Shown in pieces: positions 43,377 to 51,007 of a stretch of 51,362 bases of DNA. Each line of letters starts with the position of its first letter. Within the stretch, counting starts at the first letter, position 1. The notes beneath the pieces were generated by a model. That model ran no database searches and had not been told where the DNA came from. It was given only the letters and a program-made list of their open reading frames with translations. The stretch is taken from assembly GCA_964625335.1 (NCBI GenBank), contig CAZVBE010000016.1, positions 1 through 51,362 on the forward strand, read 5' to 3'. The stretch is from CAZGUG01 sp964625335 (GTDB lineage Bacteria; Bacillota; Clostridia; Ch29). The translations under genes were made by a program, and so were the position numbers.

Positions 43377-43856
43377 ATGGCAAACATATGCTCAAGATGC
43401 GGAAAAAAGATATCAATAATTGGCACTCATGCGATTAACGGAGAAATATTCTGCAGAGAATGCATTAATGCGATAGAGAATGAACAAAAAAAGGAAATGG
43501 AAGAAAGGAAACGACTTGAAGATGAGACCATCCAAAATATACTTGTTGTAACTATTCCAAATATTGAGGGTAAAGAAGTTCTCAGGTATTTTGACGCTAT
43601 AGGCAGAGAGCTTTTTATTGGAACAGGACTACTCAGCGAACTGGCAGCTTCCTTGGATGATATTACAGGCTCTATTTCTGATCCATACAGTGATAAACTC
43701 GAAAGAATTAAAACTAAAGCATTTAATAGCCTCAAAGTGAAAGCCCTAAGCTTAGGAGCGAATGCAATTATTGGTGCGGAAGTTGAGTATATGATTACCA
43801 ATCACAACATGCTTATGTTCTCTGTCACAGGTACCCCAGTTCTAGTTGAAGACTGA
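43377..43856 (+). CDS. zinc-ribbon/YbjQ-domain protein
   Basis: 159 residues. A four-cysteine ribbon (Cys5, Cys8, Cys26, Cys29), a charged helix (about 32-55), then a YbjQ/DUF74 domain (about 58-157): ILVVTIPNIEGKEVLRYF, GLLSELAASLDDITG, AFNSLKVKALSLGANAIIGAEVEY. YbjQ proteins form pentamers of unknown function. CCAGGAGGGG lies before the ATG. It sits between the restriction-modification and nuclease genes inside the island, a fusion with a zinc ribbon being a trait of mobile-element copies. Role unknown. Confidence 0.85.
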   Translation: MANICSRCGKKISIIGTHAINGEIFCRECINAIENEQKKEMEERKRLEDETIQNILVVTIPNIEGKEVLRYFDAIGRELFIGTGLLSELAASLDDITGSISDPYSDKLERIKTKAFNSLKVKALSLGANAIIGAEVEYMITNHNMLMFSVTGTPVLVED

Positions 43857-43997
43857 ACCATACATGGTTTTATATGTACAAACAGCTTAGCTATCTGACA
43901 ATACTTGGAGCATGTATAAATAATTTAATGAAACTATGTGAAAGATACTAATCCTGATTAAAGAAGTATAAAAAAGTTTTACTTGGGAGATGAGTTC

Positions 43998-45356
43998 ATG
44001 TTCAACAATAACAGGCATCTTAATATATTTGAGCATTATACACAAAAGGGATCCCTGCCAATTGAAAACAATGTATCTAGAGGCTTAGCAATACTACTTA
44101 ATCAAAACAGCTTAGTCCTCGACAGACTAATTGACTACATAAATGCAAAGTGCATGGACAAAAAATCAAATTGTACTGTTCCCAAACCTCAAAAACCAGA
44201 TGATAAGGATATCGGCATACAGCAACAGATTATTAAAATAGTCCAAAGCTATCCTAATCCTCAAAATATTGTTGGCATGACATTGACTACATCATCTCCA
44301 ATAAGTATGGCCGAAAATAAATATGATGAAAATAACGGCTTGATAACAGATATTGTGATAAGTTGCAAGGATACACTTATTGTTATTGAAGTTAAGAGAA
44401 ATGCTAATGATGCAAGTCTACAATTAAAACAACAGGCAAAAAGCATCGCTGTAGAGGTTGTTAGGCAAGGCGGAAATCTTCCTGATATAGAATTACTTGA
44501 TGGCACATGGGAGGATATAATTTCAATCCTACAGGATGTTTACAATATATCCGTAAGCAATGAAAACAGTATTTTAGGACATTATCTTAGTCATTTAGAA
44601 AATCATTACCCGCAATGGTTCCCAACATCATTACTAACTGACATTCCTATTGAGCGCGAAAATGAAACGGCCATTGATAAACGGATATTAAGCCTCATTA
44701 AAAATTGCTGTGAAAAAGAAGGTGACGAAAAAAAATACTTTGGCAGATATATAATTCCACTAAATTATGACTTTTGTACTGAAGCCCAGCTTAGTATGGA
44801 GTATGAATCAAAAAGATTGATGGTCACAATTTGGAGCGGTGATACAAAATGGCAGGGCTATTGCCTTTTCAATAAAACGACAAACGACTTATCATGGGTT
44901 TATGAAAATTCACTGATTGTAGATGGGACAAAGCTTGATTTATTAACAGAACCTTACTTACGACTAGCACATTTTCAATCTACAATCATCGCCGAATACT
45001 TTAATAGAAAAAATTACCAAAAGCATTTCGGAGTGAGTAAAGACAGGTGCATAGAATTATATAAAGATATTACAAGAGAATGGAAAAAAACTGATTGGCC
45101 TCAATTGAAGTCCTTGTTGAAAGGCAAATATAAGGGCTTGATAGATATGAACAGTTTTGAGCCTAACTTTAAAAGCAACTTCGAAAACTCAAATAGGAAC
45201 TATGCACATGTTTCATTTGGTTATGAAACAACTGTTTATCTACCAATGGACGTAATTAGCAAATATGAGAAGAAAAATTCTACACTAAGAGATAATGACA
45301 AATTGGCTTCTTTCATTACCCTGGTTATTAACCAGCTTATGAAGAAAATTGTATAA
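43998..45356 (+). CDS. PD-(D/E)XK nuclease-like protein
   Basis: About 452 residues. A PD-(D/E)XK core is visible at Asp118 (ITDIVISCKDTL) and Glu131-x-Lys133 (IVIEVKRN) with a following helix carrying QLKQQA, as in such nucleases. The rest, including WSGDTKWQGY and a C-terminal WPQLKSLLKGKYKGL region, is not known to me. ATG 43998 follows GGGAGATGAG. Encoded alone, in the island, so it may be a one-gene defence nuclease or a regulator of the element. Function inferred from the motif only. Confidence 0.75.
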   Translation: MFNNNRHLNIFEHYTQKGSLPIENNVSRGLAILLNQNSLVLDRLIDYINAKCMDKKSNCTVPKPQKPDDKDIGIQQQIIKIVQSYPNPQNIVGMTLTTSSPISMAENKYDENNGLITDIVISCKDTLIVIEVKRNANDASLQLKQQAKSIAVEVVRQGGNLPDIELLDGTWEDIISILQDVYNISVSNENSILGHYLSHLENHYPQWFPTSLLTDIPIERENETAIDKRILSLIKNCCEKEGDEKKYFGRYIIPLNYDFCTEAQLSMEYESKRLMVTIWSGDTKWQGYCLFNKTTNDLSWVYENSLIVDGTKLDLLTEPYLRLAHFQSTIIAEYFNRKNYQKHFGVSKDRCIELYKDITREWKKTDWPQLKSLLKGKYKGLIDMNSFEPNFKSNFENSNRNYAHVSFGYETTVYLPMDVISKYEKKNSTLRDNDKLASFITLVINQLMKKIV

Positions 45357-46170
45357 AATTGCTGCTAAATAAACACCAAGTACAATAGTGGCACCAATAG
45401 AAATGGTTTATCAACTTGGTATCGCTAGTCGAATTAGCCTTTGATAAGTAAATACGATTTGTTTTAATAACTGTCTTAACCTTACTGCTCATATACGACT
45501 ATCCCAAATTCATTTATATGCTGTTCTATTTGAGAATTCGGTATTACGTCCAAGTAAAGGATTAGATCAATTTTCGTGTTAAATGCATCCTCATTTTTTG
45601 CCTTTAAATCGTAAAATCCAAACCCTGTGATAGTTTGTAAAAGTCAATCACTTTTTCCATAGGTACGGTAACGGCTTTTTTCACAAGTTCGCGAAGCAGA
45701 ATTATCCTTATGTGGTATGGTAAGGACTTTTTTTTATTTTTTGCATACCCCGAAGAATTGCTGTAAAGATCAACGAGGCTGCTGAATGCAAAGTGCATTT
45801 CTCCTATTAAATATAAGAATAAAAGAATTTGCTAAGCGTATGTTGACATTGTTTACAACGATTTGATGTAAAAATACAACAAAACAATGTATATTAAAAA
45901 AAACGTTGGGTATAATAAAAATTTATGTATAAAAATCACCAATATGGCGACAATCGGTATTAAGTACAGCACAGCAAGCAAAAAAAATTAAAAGGAGTGA
46001 AAACCAATTGAGCGAGGGATAAAAACAAAGAACCGTTAGTGCCGGTAGCCCAGGCATGAGACTTTAGATGCATCGCATAAAGAAGCTTCGTGCCGGGAAA
46101 AAGGATGCTTTATGGAAGCATCAAAAATACTCTCACTATTATATAGCGGGATAAAAGCGAGGTGATAAAA
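45357..46170. other. leader region of the recombinase cluster
   Basis: No secure gene. It includes a weak 64-codon minus-strand frame (45604-45798), a promoter-like TTGACA (45843-45848) with TGTAAA eighteen bases further, a TATAAT at 45911 and a structured leader 46010-46160 with the hairpin GATGCTT-TATGG-AAGCATC (about 46103-46122). A recombination site is possible here. Confidence 0.45.
45604..45798 (-). CDS. doubtful small open frame
   Basis: 64 codons, starting MHFAFSSLVDLYSN. GGAG lies only two bases before the ATG, which is poor. No motif recognised, and no neighbour on this strand. Could be a gene relic of the island. Confidence 0.25.
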   Translation of the reverse strand: MHFAFSSLVDLYSNSSGYAKNKKKSLPYHIRIILLRELVKKAVTVPMEKVIDFYKLSQGLDFTI

Positions 46171-47044
46171 ATGATAGAAGATATGCTCAGGCCCTACCTC
46201 TTACATCTAGAAGAAAAATTCATAAATAAAGCTGCTGTGAATGATTACATTTCAGAGGTATCCAACTTCTTATGCTATCTGGGTAAAATGGAAGTTGACC
46301 CAAAGCTTGACAACATATCTGAAGACGTACTGAACGCATACGTTGCATGGTTAAGCGACTATGGGTACTCAGAAACAAGTATTGCAGAAAGGGCCAGACG
46401 TTTAAGATACTTCTTCGATTTTTGCGCGGACAAAGGTGAAATGTCTTCAAATCCTGTGAAAAAACAGATAGTGCAAAAGACAATAAGTGTTATGCATGAC
46501 CGTCTAACCAATGACGAAATAAAGGCCCTGGTAGCGGCCGTAAATAATGACACCGGGATAAATCATTTAAGAGACAAATTGCTTATCGTCTTTTTGCTCA
46601 ATATGGGGATAAGACACAGCGAGGTTGCAAGGCTTAACTGGAGTGCTATAGACTTTGAAGAAAGCATGATCCTAAACAAAAAATGGAAAAAAGGCACAGT
46701 ACAACTCTTTGGAATGGGTGAAGAACTAAAAGATATAGTATCAGCCTATTACGAAGCCAGTGCGCCAAAAAGCCAGGACGATGCTCTGTTTACCGATGTC
46801 TTCGGCCGGAGATTAAATACTAGGTCTATACATAGGATAATTAGGGACTATGCTAAAAAAGCGGGTATCCGCAGAAGGATAAGCCCACTAACCCTAAAGC
46901 ACACCCATGCTTTGCATACAAAGCAAGACAACGCACGTTCCCCGGGTATGCAAAACATGCCAGGCGACGACAGCAATGTCCAATCGGAACGCATGGATAT
47001 GTCCGATAATACATCCAGGTTATAATGAAAAAATGCAAAAGATA
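46171..47044 (+). pseudogene. decayed tyrosine recombinase
   Basis: N-terminal core-binding domain and the first catalytic part are intact: FLLNMGIRHSEVARLNW carries the box I Arg. Then decay sets in. Box II reads SPLTLKHTHAL, so both the His and the Arg of HxxR are lost. The later LGH is PGD. The frame then shifts by one, and only a neighbouring frame shows HPGYNEKMQKI, the end expected after the catalytic Tyr. The open frame ends at 47025; the homology goes to 47044. First of five recombinase genes in a row. ATG 46171 follows GAGGTG. Confidence 0.75.
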
Positions 47045-47241
47045 AGACGTCGCAAAACACTATCTGCCGTACGCAAGGGATCACGTTACCATAGTTATAG
47101 AAGCTTTACATAAGCACAAGAAGCGTCGGGGGCATACCTTAGCTAAATGATGATACTGTTTGCGGAGGTATGTCCCTCTTTTTGCCGCCGGGGATAACAT
47201 AAACGTTCATCAGACACATTTGTTTGACGAGGTGTAGATTT

Positions 47242-48132
47242 ATGAGAAAAAAATGCAGGGCAAAAAGATGCAAAAGAATCATTGAACCTGAACTTATAAA
47301 AATTATAGATGGGTACCTATTGGGCCTTAAAGCCTCTGATGCGGCAAAGGCTACTATTACAAAATACCGGCATATACTGCTACAGTTTTTCGGCATTTAT
47401 AATAAACCGATACAGGAGCTGACATGCAATGACGTCCAGGAATGGCTTAACACGCTTGTTAATGAAAATAAGAGTAAAAGGACTATTACACTTTATTTTA
47501 CGGTCCTTAATAACTTTTCGAAATATTGCCTTGCGAAAGGATATATTAAAAAAACGTTTACCAAAAGAAGAATGCGCCCTAAAGTGACGCGATCTCTTCC
47601 GAAATTTTTAGACAGCCAGGATATAGCCAGGCTGAAGCTATACGCCGACAGGCTTTGCCCAAGGGACAGGGTAATAATATTTTTTCTTCTAACATCCGGC
47701 TGCAGGCGTTCCGAGGCCGCCGGGTTAGATATTGAAGACATCGACCTTGCTAACCGGACAGCCACAGTCCTTGGCAAGGGAGGAAAAACGCGCGAAGTAC
47801 ATTTTTCTATAGAATGTGCGCTTCTTTTAAAAGAATACCTGGCTAGTGAAATGAGGGATAATGGGCCGCTGTTTATTAATAGGTTCGGGAACAGATTATC
47901 GGATAGGGCCATTTATAGAATCACAACCAAGCTAAGAAAAATGGCCAATCTGCCGCAAAATTTCAGCCCGCATTGGCTTAGGCACACCTTTGGCCGTCAA
48001 ATGCTGTCTAAAGACGCGGATTTAAGTTTTGTCGCAGCAGAGCTTGGGCATGAAAGCCTTAATACAACGCGAATATATACACAAATACCTACCAGAAAGC
48101 TTATTGCGGCCTATAACCAACGAATGGGGTGA
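47242..48132 (+). CDS. tyrosine recombinase, type A of pair 1
   Basis: 296 residues. A SAM-like core-binding domain (about 20-105) is followed by the catalytic domain with all residues present: Arg in TSGCRRSEAAGL, Lys in LGKGGKTREVHF, HxxR in SPHWLRHTFG, His in LGHESLNTT and Tyr in RIYTQ. ATG 47242 follows GAGGTG; a TTG at 47224 is less likely. It ends in AYNQRMG; the type A partner of pair 2 ends YRKCMG. Its stop overlaps the ribosome binding site of the next gene. It would cut and exchange strands at the element ends. Confidence 0.93.
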   Translation: MRKKCRAKRCKRIIEPELIKIIDGYLLGLKASDAAKATITKYRHILLQFFGIYNKPIQELTCNDVQEWLNTLVNENKSKRTITLYFTVLNNFSKYCLAKGYIKKTFTKRRMRPKVTRSLPKFLDSQDIARLKLYADRLCPRDRVIIFFLLTSGCRRSEAAGLDIEDIDLANRTATVLGKGGKTREVHFSIECALLLKEYLASEMRDNGPLFINRFGNRLSDRAIYRITTKLRKMANLPQNFSPHWLRHTFGRQMLSKDADLSFVAAELGHESLNTTRIYTQIPTRKLIAAYNQRMG

Positions 48133-48137
48133 GTAGT

Positions 48138-48974
48138 ATGAAAAAAACCATGGAGACAATAGAATATTATTTTATAGACAATAAAACACGGCTTAGCGAT
48201 AATACCGTAAAAGCGTATAGGATATCCCTCAGGCATTTTTTCCGCTTTGTCAGAAAGCCGTATGACAAGGTAAAAGAGGAGGACATATATGCATGGCTCT
48301 CAAAATTATTGGAAAACGGCCTAAGCGCGAGAACAAGAAACCTAAGGCTAATATCCGTACGGTTGTTTTTCTATTATGCTTTCGAAGAAGGGCTTATTGA
48401 CCAGAACCCGTTTGCAGATATTAAAGCCGTTAAAGTAGAAAAGGGGATGCCGTATTATCTAAACAGGCGCCAGCTTGCCGAACTTTTTGAGGCCACAAAG
48501 GCTTCGCCCAGGGACAGGGCACTTGTTGAAATGCTTTATGCAACCGGTGCTAGGATAAGCGAACTATTGGACATTAAAACTTCGGACATAAGATGGGGTG
48601 AAAGACTAATCTGGATACGTAAAGGCAAAGGTAGTAAAGAACGATTCGTGCTTTTTACAGCCGATTGCAGTGCCAGGCTGTGTGAATACTTAAAAATAAG
48701 AAACGATGAATCGCCCTATATCTTTTCTAACGGCCGCGGCGGCCATATTAGCACAGCATGGGTGCAACTTATATGTCGCAATTATTCGAAGATGTTGGGA
48801 TTTAAGGTCACGCCCCATATGCTGAGAAGGTCTCTTGCAGTCCATATGGCAGAAAAAGATATGCCAATCAGCTATATCCAGGATATTTTGGGCCATAAAA
48901 ACATTGATACCACAAAGATATATACCCAACTCAGCAGCGAAGCACGAAAAAAGAAGTATGACAGTTATCAATAA
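48138..48974 (+). CDS. tyrosine recombinase, type B of pair 1
   Basis: 278 residues. Core-binding domain (about 1-85) and catalytic domain with Arg in YATGARISELL, Lys in RKGKGSKERFVLF, HxxR in TPHMLRRSLAVH, His in LGHKNIDTT and Tyr in KIYTQ, so apparently active. It ends ARKKKYDSYQ, matched by the type B protein of pair 2 (VRKKKYDRYI). GGGGTG lies six bases before ATG 48138 inside the end of the preceding gene, which indicates coupled translation. Confidence 0.93.
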   Translation: MKKTMETIEYYFIDNKTRLSDNTVKAYRISLRHFFRFVRKPYDKVKEEDIYAWLSKLLENGLSARTRNLRLISVRLFFYYAFEEGLIDQNPFADIKAVKVEKGMPYYLNRRQLAELFEATKASPRDRALVEMLYATGARISELLDIKTSDIRWGERLIWIRKGKGSKERFVLFTADCSARLCEYLKIRNDESPYIFSNGRGGHISTAWVQLICRNYSKMLGFKVTPHMLRRSLAVHMAEKDMPISYIQDILGHKNIDTTKIYTQLSSEARKKKYDSYQ

Positions 48975-48999
48975 AACGTAAAGACATGGAGGGTTGGAA

Positions 49000-49890
49000 T
49001 TGAAAGAAAACTGGATAGTGCAAAATGAAAAACTGCATCCCGAAAACCAAAAAATACTTAATGAATTTCTGGTGCACATGCGGATTAAAAATTTGAGTAG
49101 TCACACAATCAGAAACCGCTTATGGTTTTTACAAGGGTTTTTAATATTTATAGATAAACCGTTGACCAGCTTAACCCAGGATGACATACTAGACTGGATC
49201 AATGAAAAGTGCACCGGGGTAAAAGAGGCAACTGTTTCCTGGCGACTTGGGACTTTGTCCGTATTTATAAAGTTTTGTCAGGAAAAAAGAAGAAAATATA
49301 TAGACGATAGTGTGTATATTAAGAAACGTTGGAAGCCAAAAATCCCTAAGCCGCTGCCCAAATATCTTGACGAGGACGAGTTGGCACGCACTAAAATAGC
49401 TGCGGATAAGCAAAAGCTAAGGGACAGGGCAATATTTGGATTTACCTTAGATTCCGGCTGCAGGGTCGGCGAGGTTGCGGGGCTAGAGCTTAGAAATGTG
49501 GATCTTGAAAACAGGACAGCCGTTATAAAGGGTAAAGGGAGGAAAGTAAGGCAGGTGCATTTTAGCGAAAAAAGCGGGATGCTTTTAGAAAAGGTTATTG
49601 AGAATCATCCTAGAAGCGATGTTACCGTATTTTTAAATAAAGACGGTAACAGAATGCATGAAAGGAGCTTCCAAAACATTATGATAAAGATCGGTGCCGA
49701 GGCCGGTCTTGCAAAAAAGCTTATGCCGCACCAGATAAGGCATACATTTGCCACAAGACTTCTAAACAAAGGGGCACCCCTTGAATTTATTTCGGAAGAA
49801 TTAGGTCATTCAAATATAAGCACTACAACTATTTATGCAAGGGTGCTGGACAAAAGCATTATCGAATCTTATAGAAAGTGCATGGGCTGA
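49000..49890 (+). CDS. tyrosine recombinase, type A of pair 2
   Basis: 296 residues from TTG 49000 (GGAGG seven bases upstream). Catalytic set complete: Arg in DSGCRVGEVAGL, Lys in KGKGRKVRQVHF, HxxR in MPHQIRHTFATR, His in LGHSNISTT and Tyr in TIYAR. Paralogous to the type A gene of pair 1 over the whole length, with the shared GCR...GLEL/I...DL...NRTA pattern and the same length. Both A-B pairs probably arose by duplication of a two-gene unit and then diverged. Confidence 0.93.
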   Translation: MKENWIVQNEKLHPENQKILNEFLVHMRIKNLSSHTIRNRLWFLQGFLIFIDKPLTSLTQDDILDWINEKCTGVKEATVSWRLGTLSVFIKFCQEKRRKYIDDSVYIKKRWKPKIPKPLPKYLDEDELARTKIAADKQKLRDRAIFGFTLDSGCRVGEVAGLELRNVDLENRTAVIKGKGRKVRQVHFSEKSGMLLEKVIENHPRSDVTVFLNKDGNRMHERSFQNIMIKIGAEAGLAKKLMPHQIRHTFATRLLNKGAPLEFISEELGHSNISTTTIYARVLDKSIIESYRKCMG

Positions 49891-49906
49891 TAAGGGGGTG
49901 AAAGAT

Positions 49907-50743
49907 ATGCAGGGAACATTTGATATGATCAAAAAGTTTAGCAAAGACAATGAGCTGAGGCTGTCCGCAGGCACACTAAGAAACTATGGGTATGTGCTTA
50001 ACTGTTTCTTTACTGATATGCAAAAAGGCTATAGGGAAATAAAAACCGAGGACGTCGAAGAATGGATGGCAGGACTAATGGAAGGTGGAATAAGGGTAAG
50101 TACAATAGCATATAGGCTTACTTGTCTTAAAAGCTTCTATTCATATTTGAGAGAAGAAGGTCTAATAAGCGAAAACCTTGTTTCAGAGTTGGCTCTGCCA
50201 AAAAGAGGTGATAATATACCTTATTATTTAGAGAGAGAGCAGCTGCAAAAATTAAGAGACCTTGTAAAAAATGACCCCTTGGAGAGGGCGGTTGTGGAAA
50301 CCTTGTATACAACGGGCGTACGTGTAAGCGAGTTAATTAGGATTAGGCTATCTGATGTTAACTGGGAGACAAAGCATATAGATATAAAGGATGGGAAGGG
50401 CAAAAAAGAAAGGACGGTACTTTTTAATGATGAATGCAAGCTATGGCTGGAAGAATACTTAAAGAGCAGGTGTGAAGATAGTCAGTACCTTTTTTTAGGC
50501 AAACAAGGGAAGCCGATGTATAGGTTTTTACTCAACTATTATTTCAAGAAATACAAGAAAAAGCTTGGTATCAAAATCACGCCAAACACTATGAGGCACA
50601 CCTTTGCTGCCCACCTGGCCGAAAATGGTATGCCGTTGCGCCACATACAAGTGCTGTTAGGCCATGATAACCCCGAGACCACCAGGATATATACAAAGCT
50701 GTATTCCCATGTGCGCAAAAAGAAATATGATCGGTATATTTAG
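49907..50743 (+). CDS. tyrosine recombinase, type B of pair 2
   Basis: 278 residues from ATG 49907 (AAGGGGGTG upstream, next to the stop of the previous gene). Arg in YTTGVRVSELI, Lys in KDGKGKKERTVLF, box II TPNTMRHTFAAH, His in LGHDNPETT and Tyr in RIYTK. The first His of HxxR is replaced by Asn, unlike the other three. It may be less active or act as a structural partner. Last gene of the element before a terminator and the right repeat. Confidence 0.92.
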   Translation: MQGTFDMIKKFSKDNELRLSAGTLRNYGYVLNCFFTDMQKGYREIKTEDVEEWMAGLMEGGIRVSTIAYRLTCLKSFYSYLREEGLISENLVSELALPKRGDNIPYYLEREQLQKLRDLVKNDPLERAVVETLYTTGVRVSELIRIRLSDVNWETKHIDIKDGKGKKERTVLFNDECKLWLEEYLKSRCEDSQYLFLGKQGKPMYRFLLNYYFKKYKKKLGIKITPNTMRHTFAAHLAENGMPLRHIQVLLGHDNPETTRIYTKLYSHVRKKKYDRYI

Positions 50744-50867
50744 ACACATCGCATGGATATAATACTGAATAGCTTACATAGTATGAGTCATTAAAAGGCA
50801 ATAAAGTTTTTTATTAAGGGGATAATGTTTACATACTAAATGTTATCCAAACTCACAAAAAACCAAT

Positions 50868-50911
50868 TAAACCCCGGAGACCAGTCGTATCAAGGATTTC
50901 GGGGTTTTTAT
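50868..50911 (+). terminator. outward terminator at the right end of the island
   Basis: AACCCCG (50870-50876) and CGGGGTT (50900-50906) with T-rich tail TTTATATTTTT. It ends the recombinase operon and lies just inside the right repeat. Confidence 0.85.
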
Positions 50912-50926
50912 ATTTTTCGCCGTAGT

Positions 50927-51007
50927 CCGGTAATGACTATTATCATATACTCACCGCCGTATTGTAGTGTTAAGCTGATTATACCAGAGGGGGAATTTTT
51001 ACGAAAG
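50927..51007. repeat. right attachment-site-like direct repeat
   Basis: 81 bases matching 30041-30120 with one additional A. It includes a truncated copy of the guanylate kinase gene start (seven codons) whose reading then runs into unrelated island sequence. Confidence 0.9.

Larger units (their letters stand above)
30041..51007. mobile_element. integrated defence island flanked by direct repeats
   Basis: Bounded by the 80/81-base direct repeats. The inside is visibly more AT-rich in places and organised unlike the flank: a hydrolase/middle-protein/ATPase operon, a type III-like restriction-modification pair, a nuclease-like protein and five tyrosine recombinase genes at one end. Phage structural, replication and conjugation genes are absent, so it resembles a recombinase-borne genomic island, not a prophage or an ICE. 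Excision and the exact crossover point are inference. Confidence 0.85.

Noticed and set aside
46907..47113. Separate small gene overlapping the end of the first recombinase
   Set aside because: Its HPGYNEKMQKI segment is the shifted-frame remainder of that recombinase, so it belongs to the pseudogene.
30121..50926. Prophage or integrative conjugative element
   Set aside because: No phage structural, lysis, replication, relaxase or type IV secretion genes are present.
30041..51007. tRNA gene as integration site
   Set aside because: No cloverleaf in or beside either repeat; the repeat covers the start of a guanylate kinase gene.
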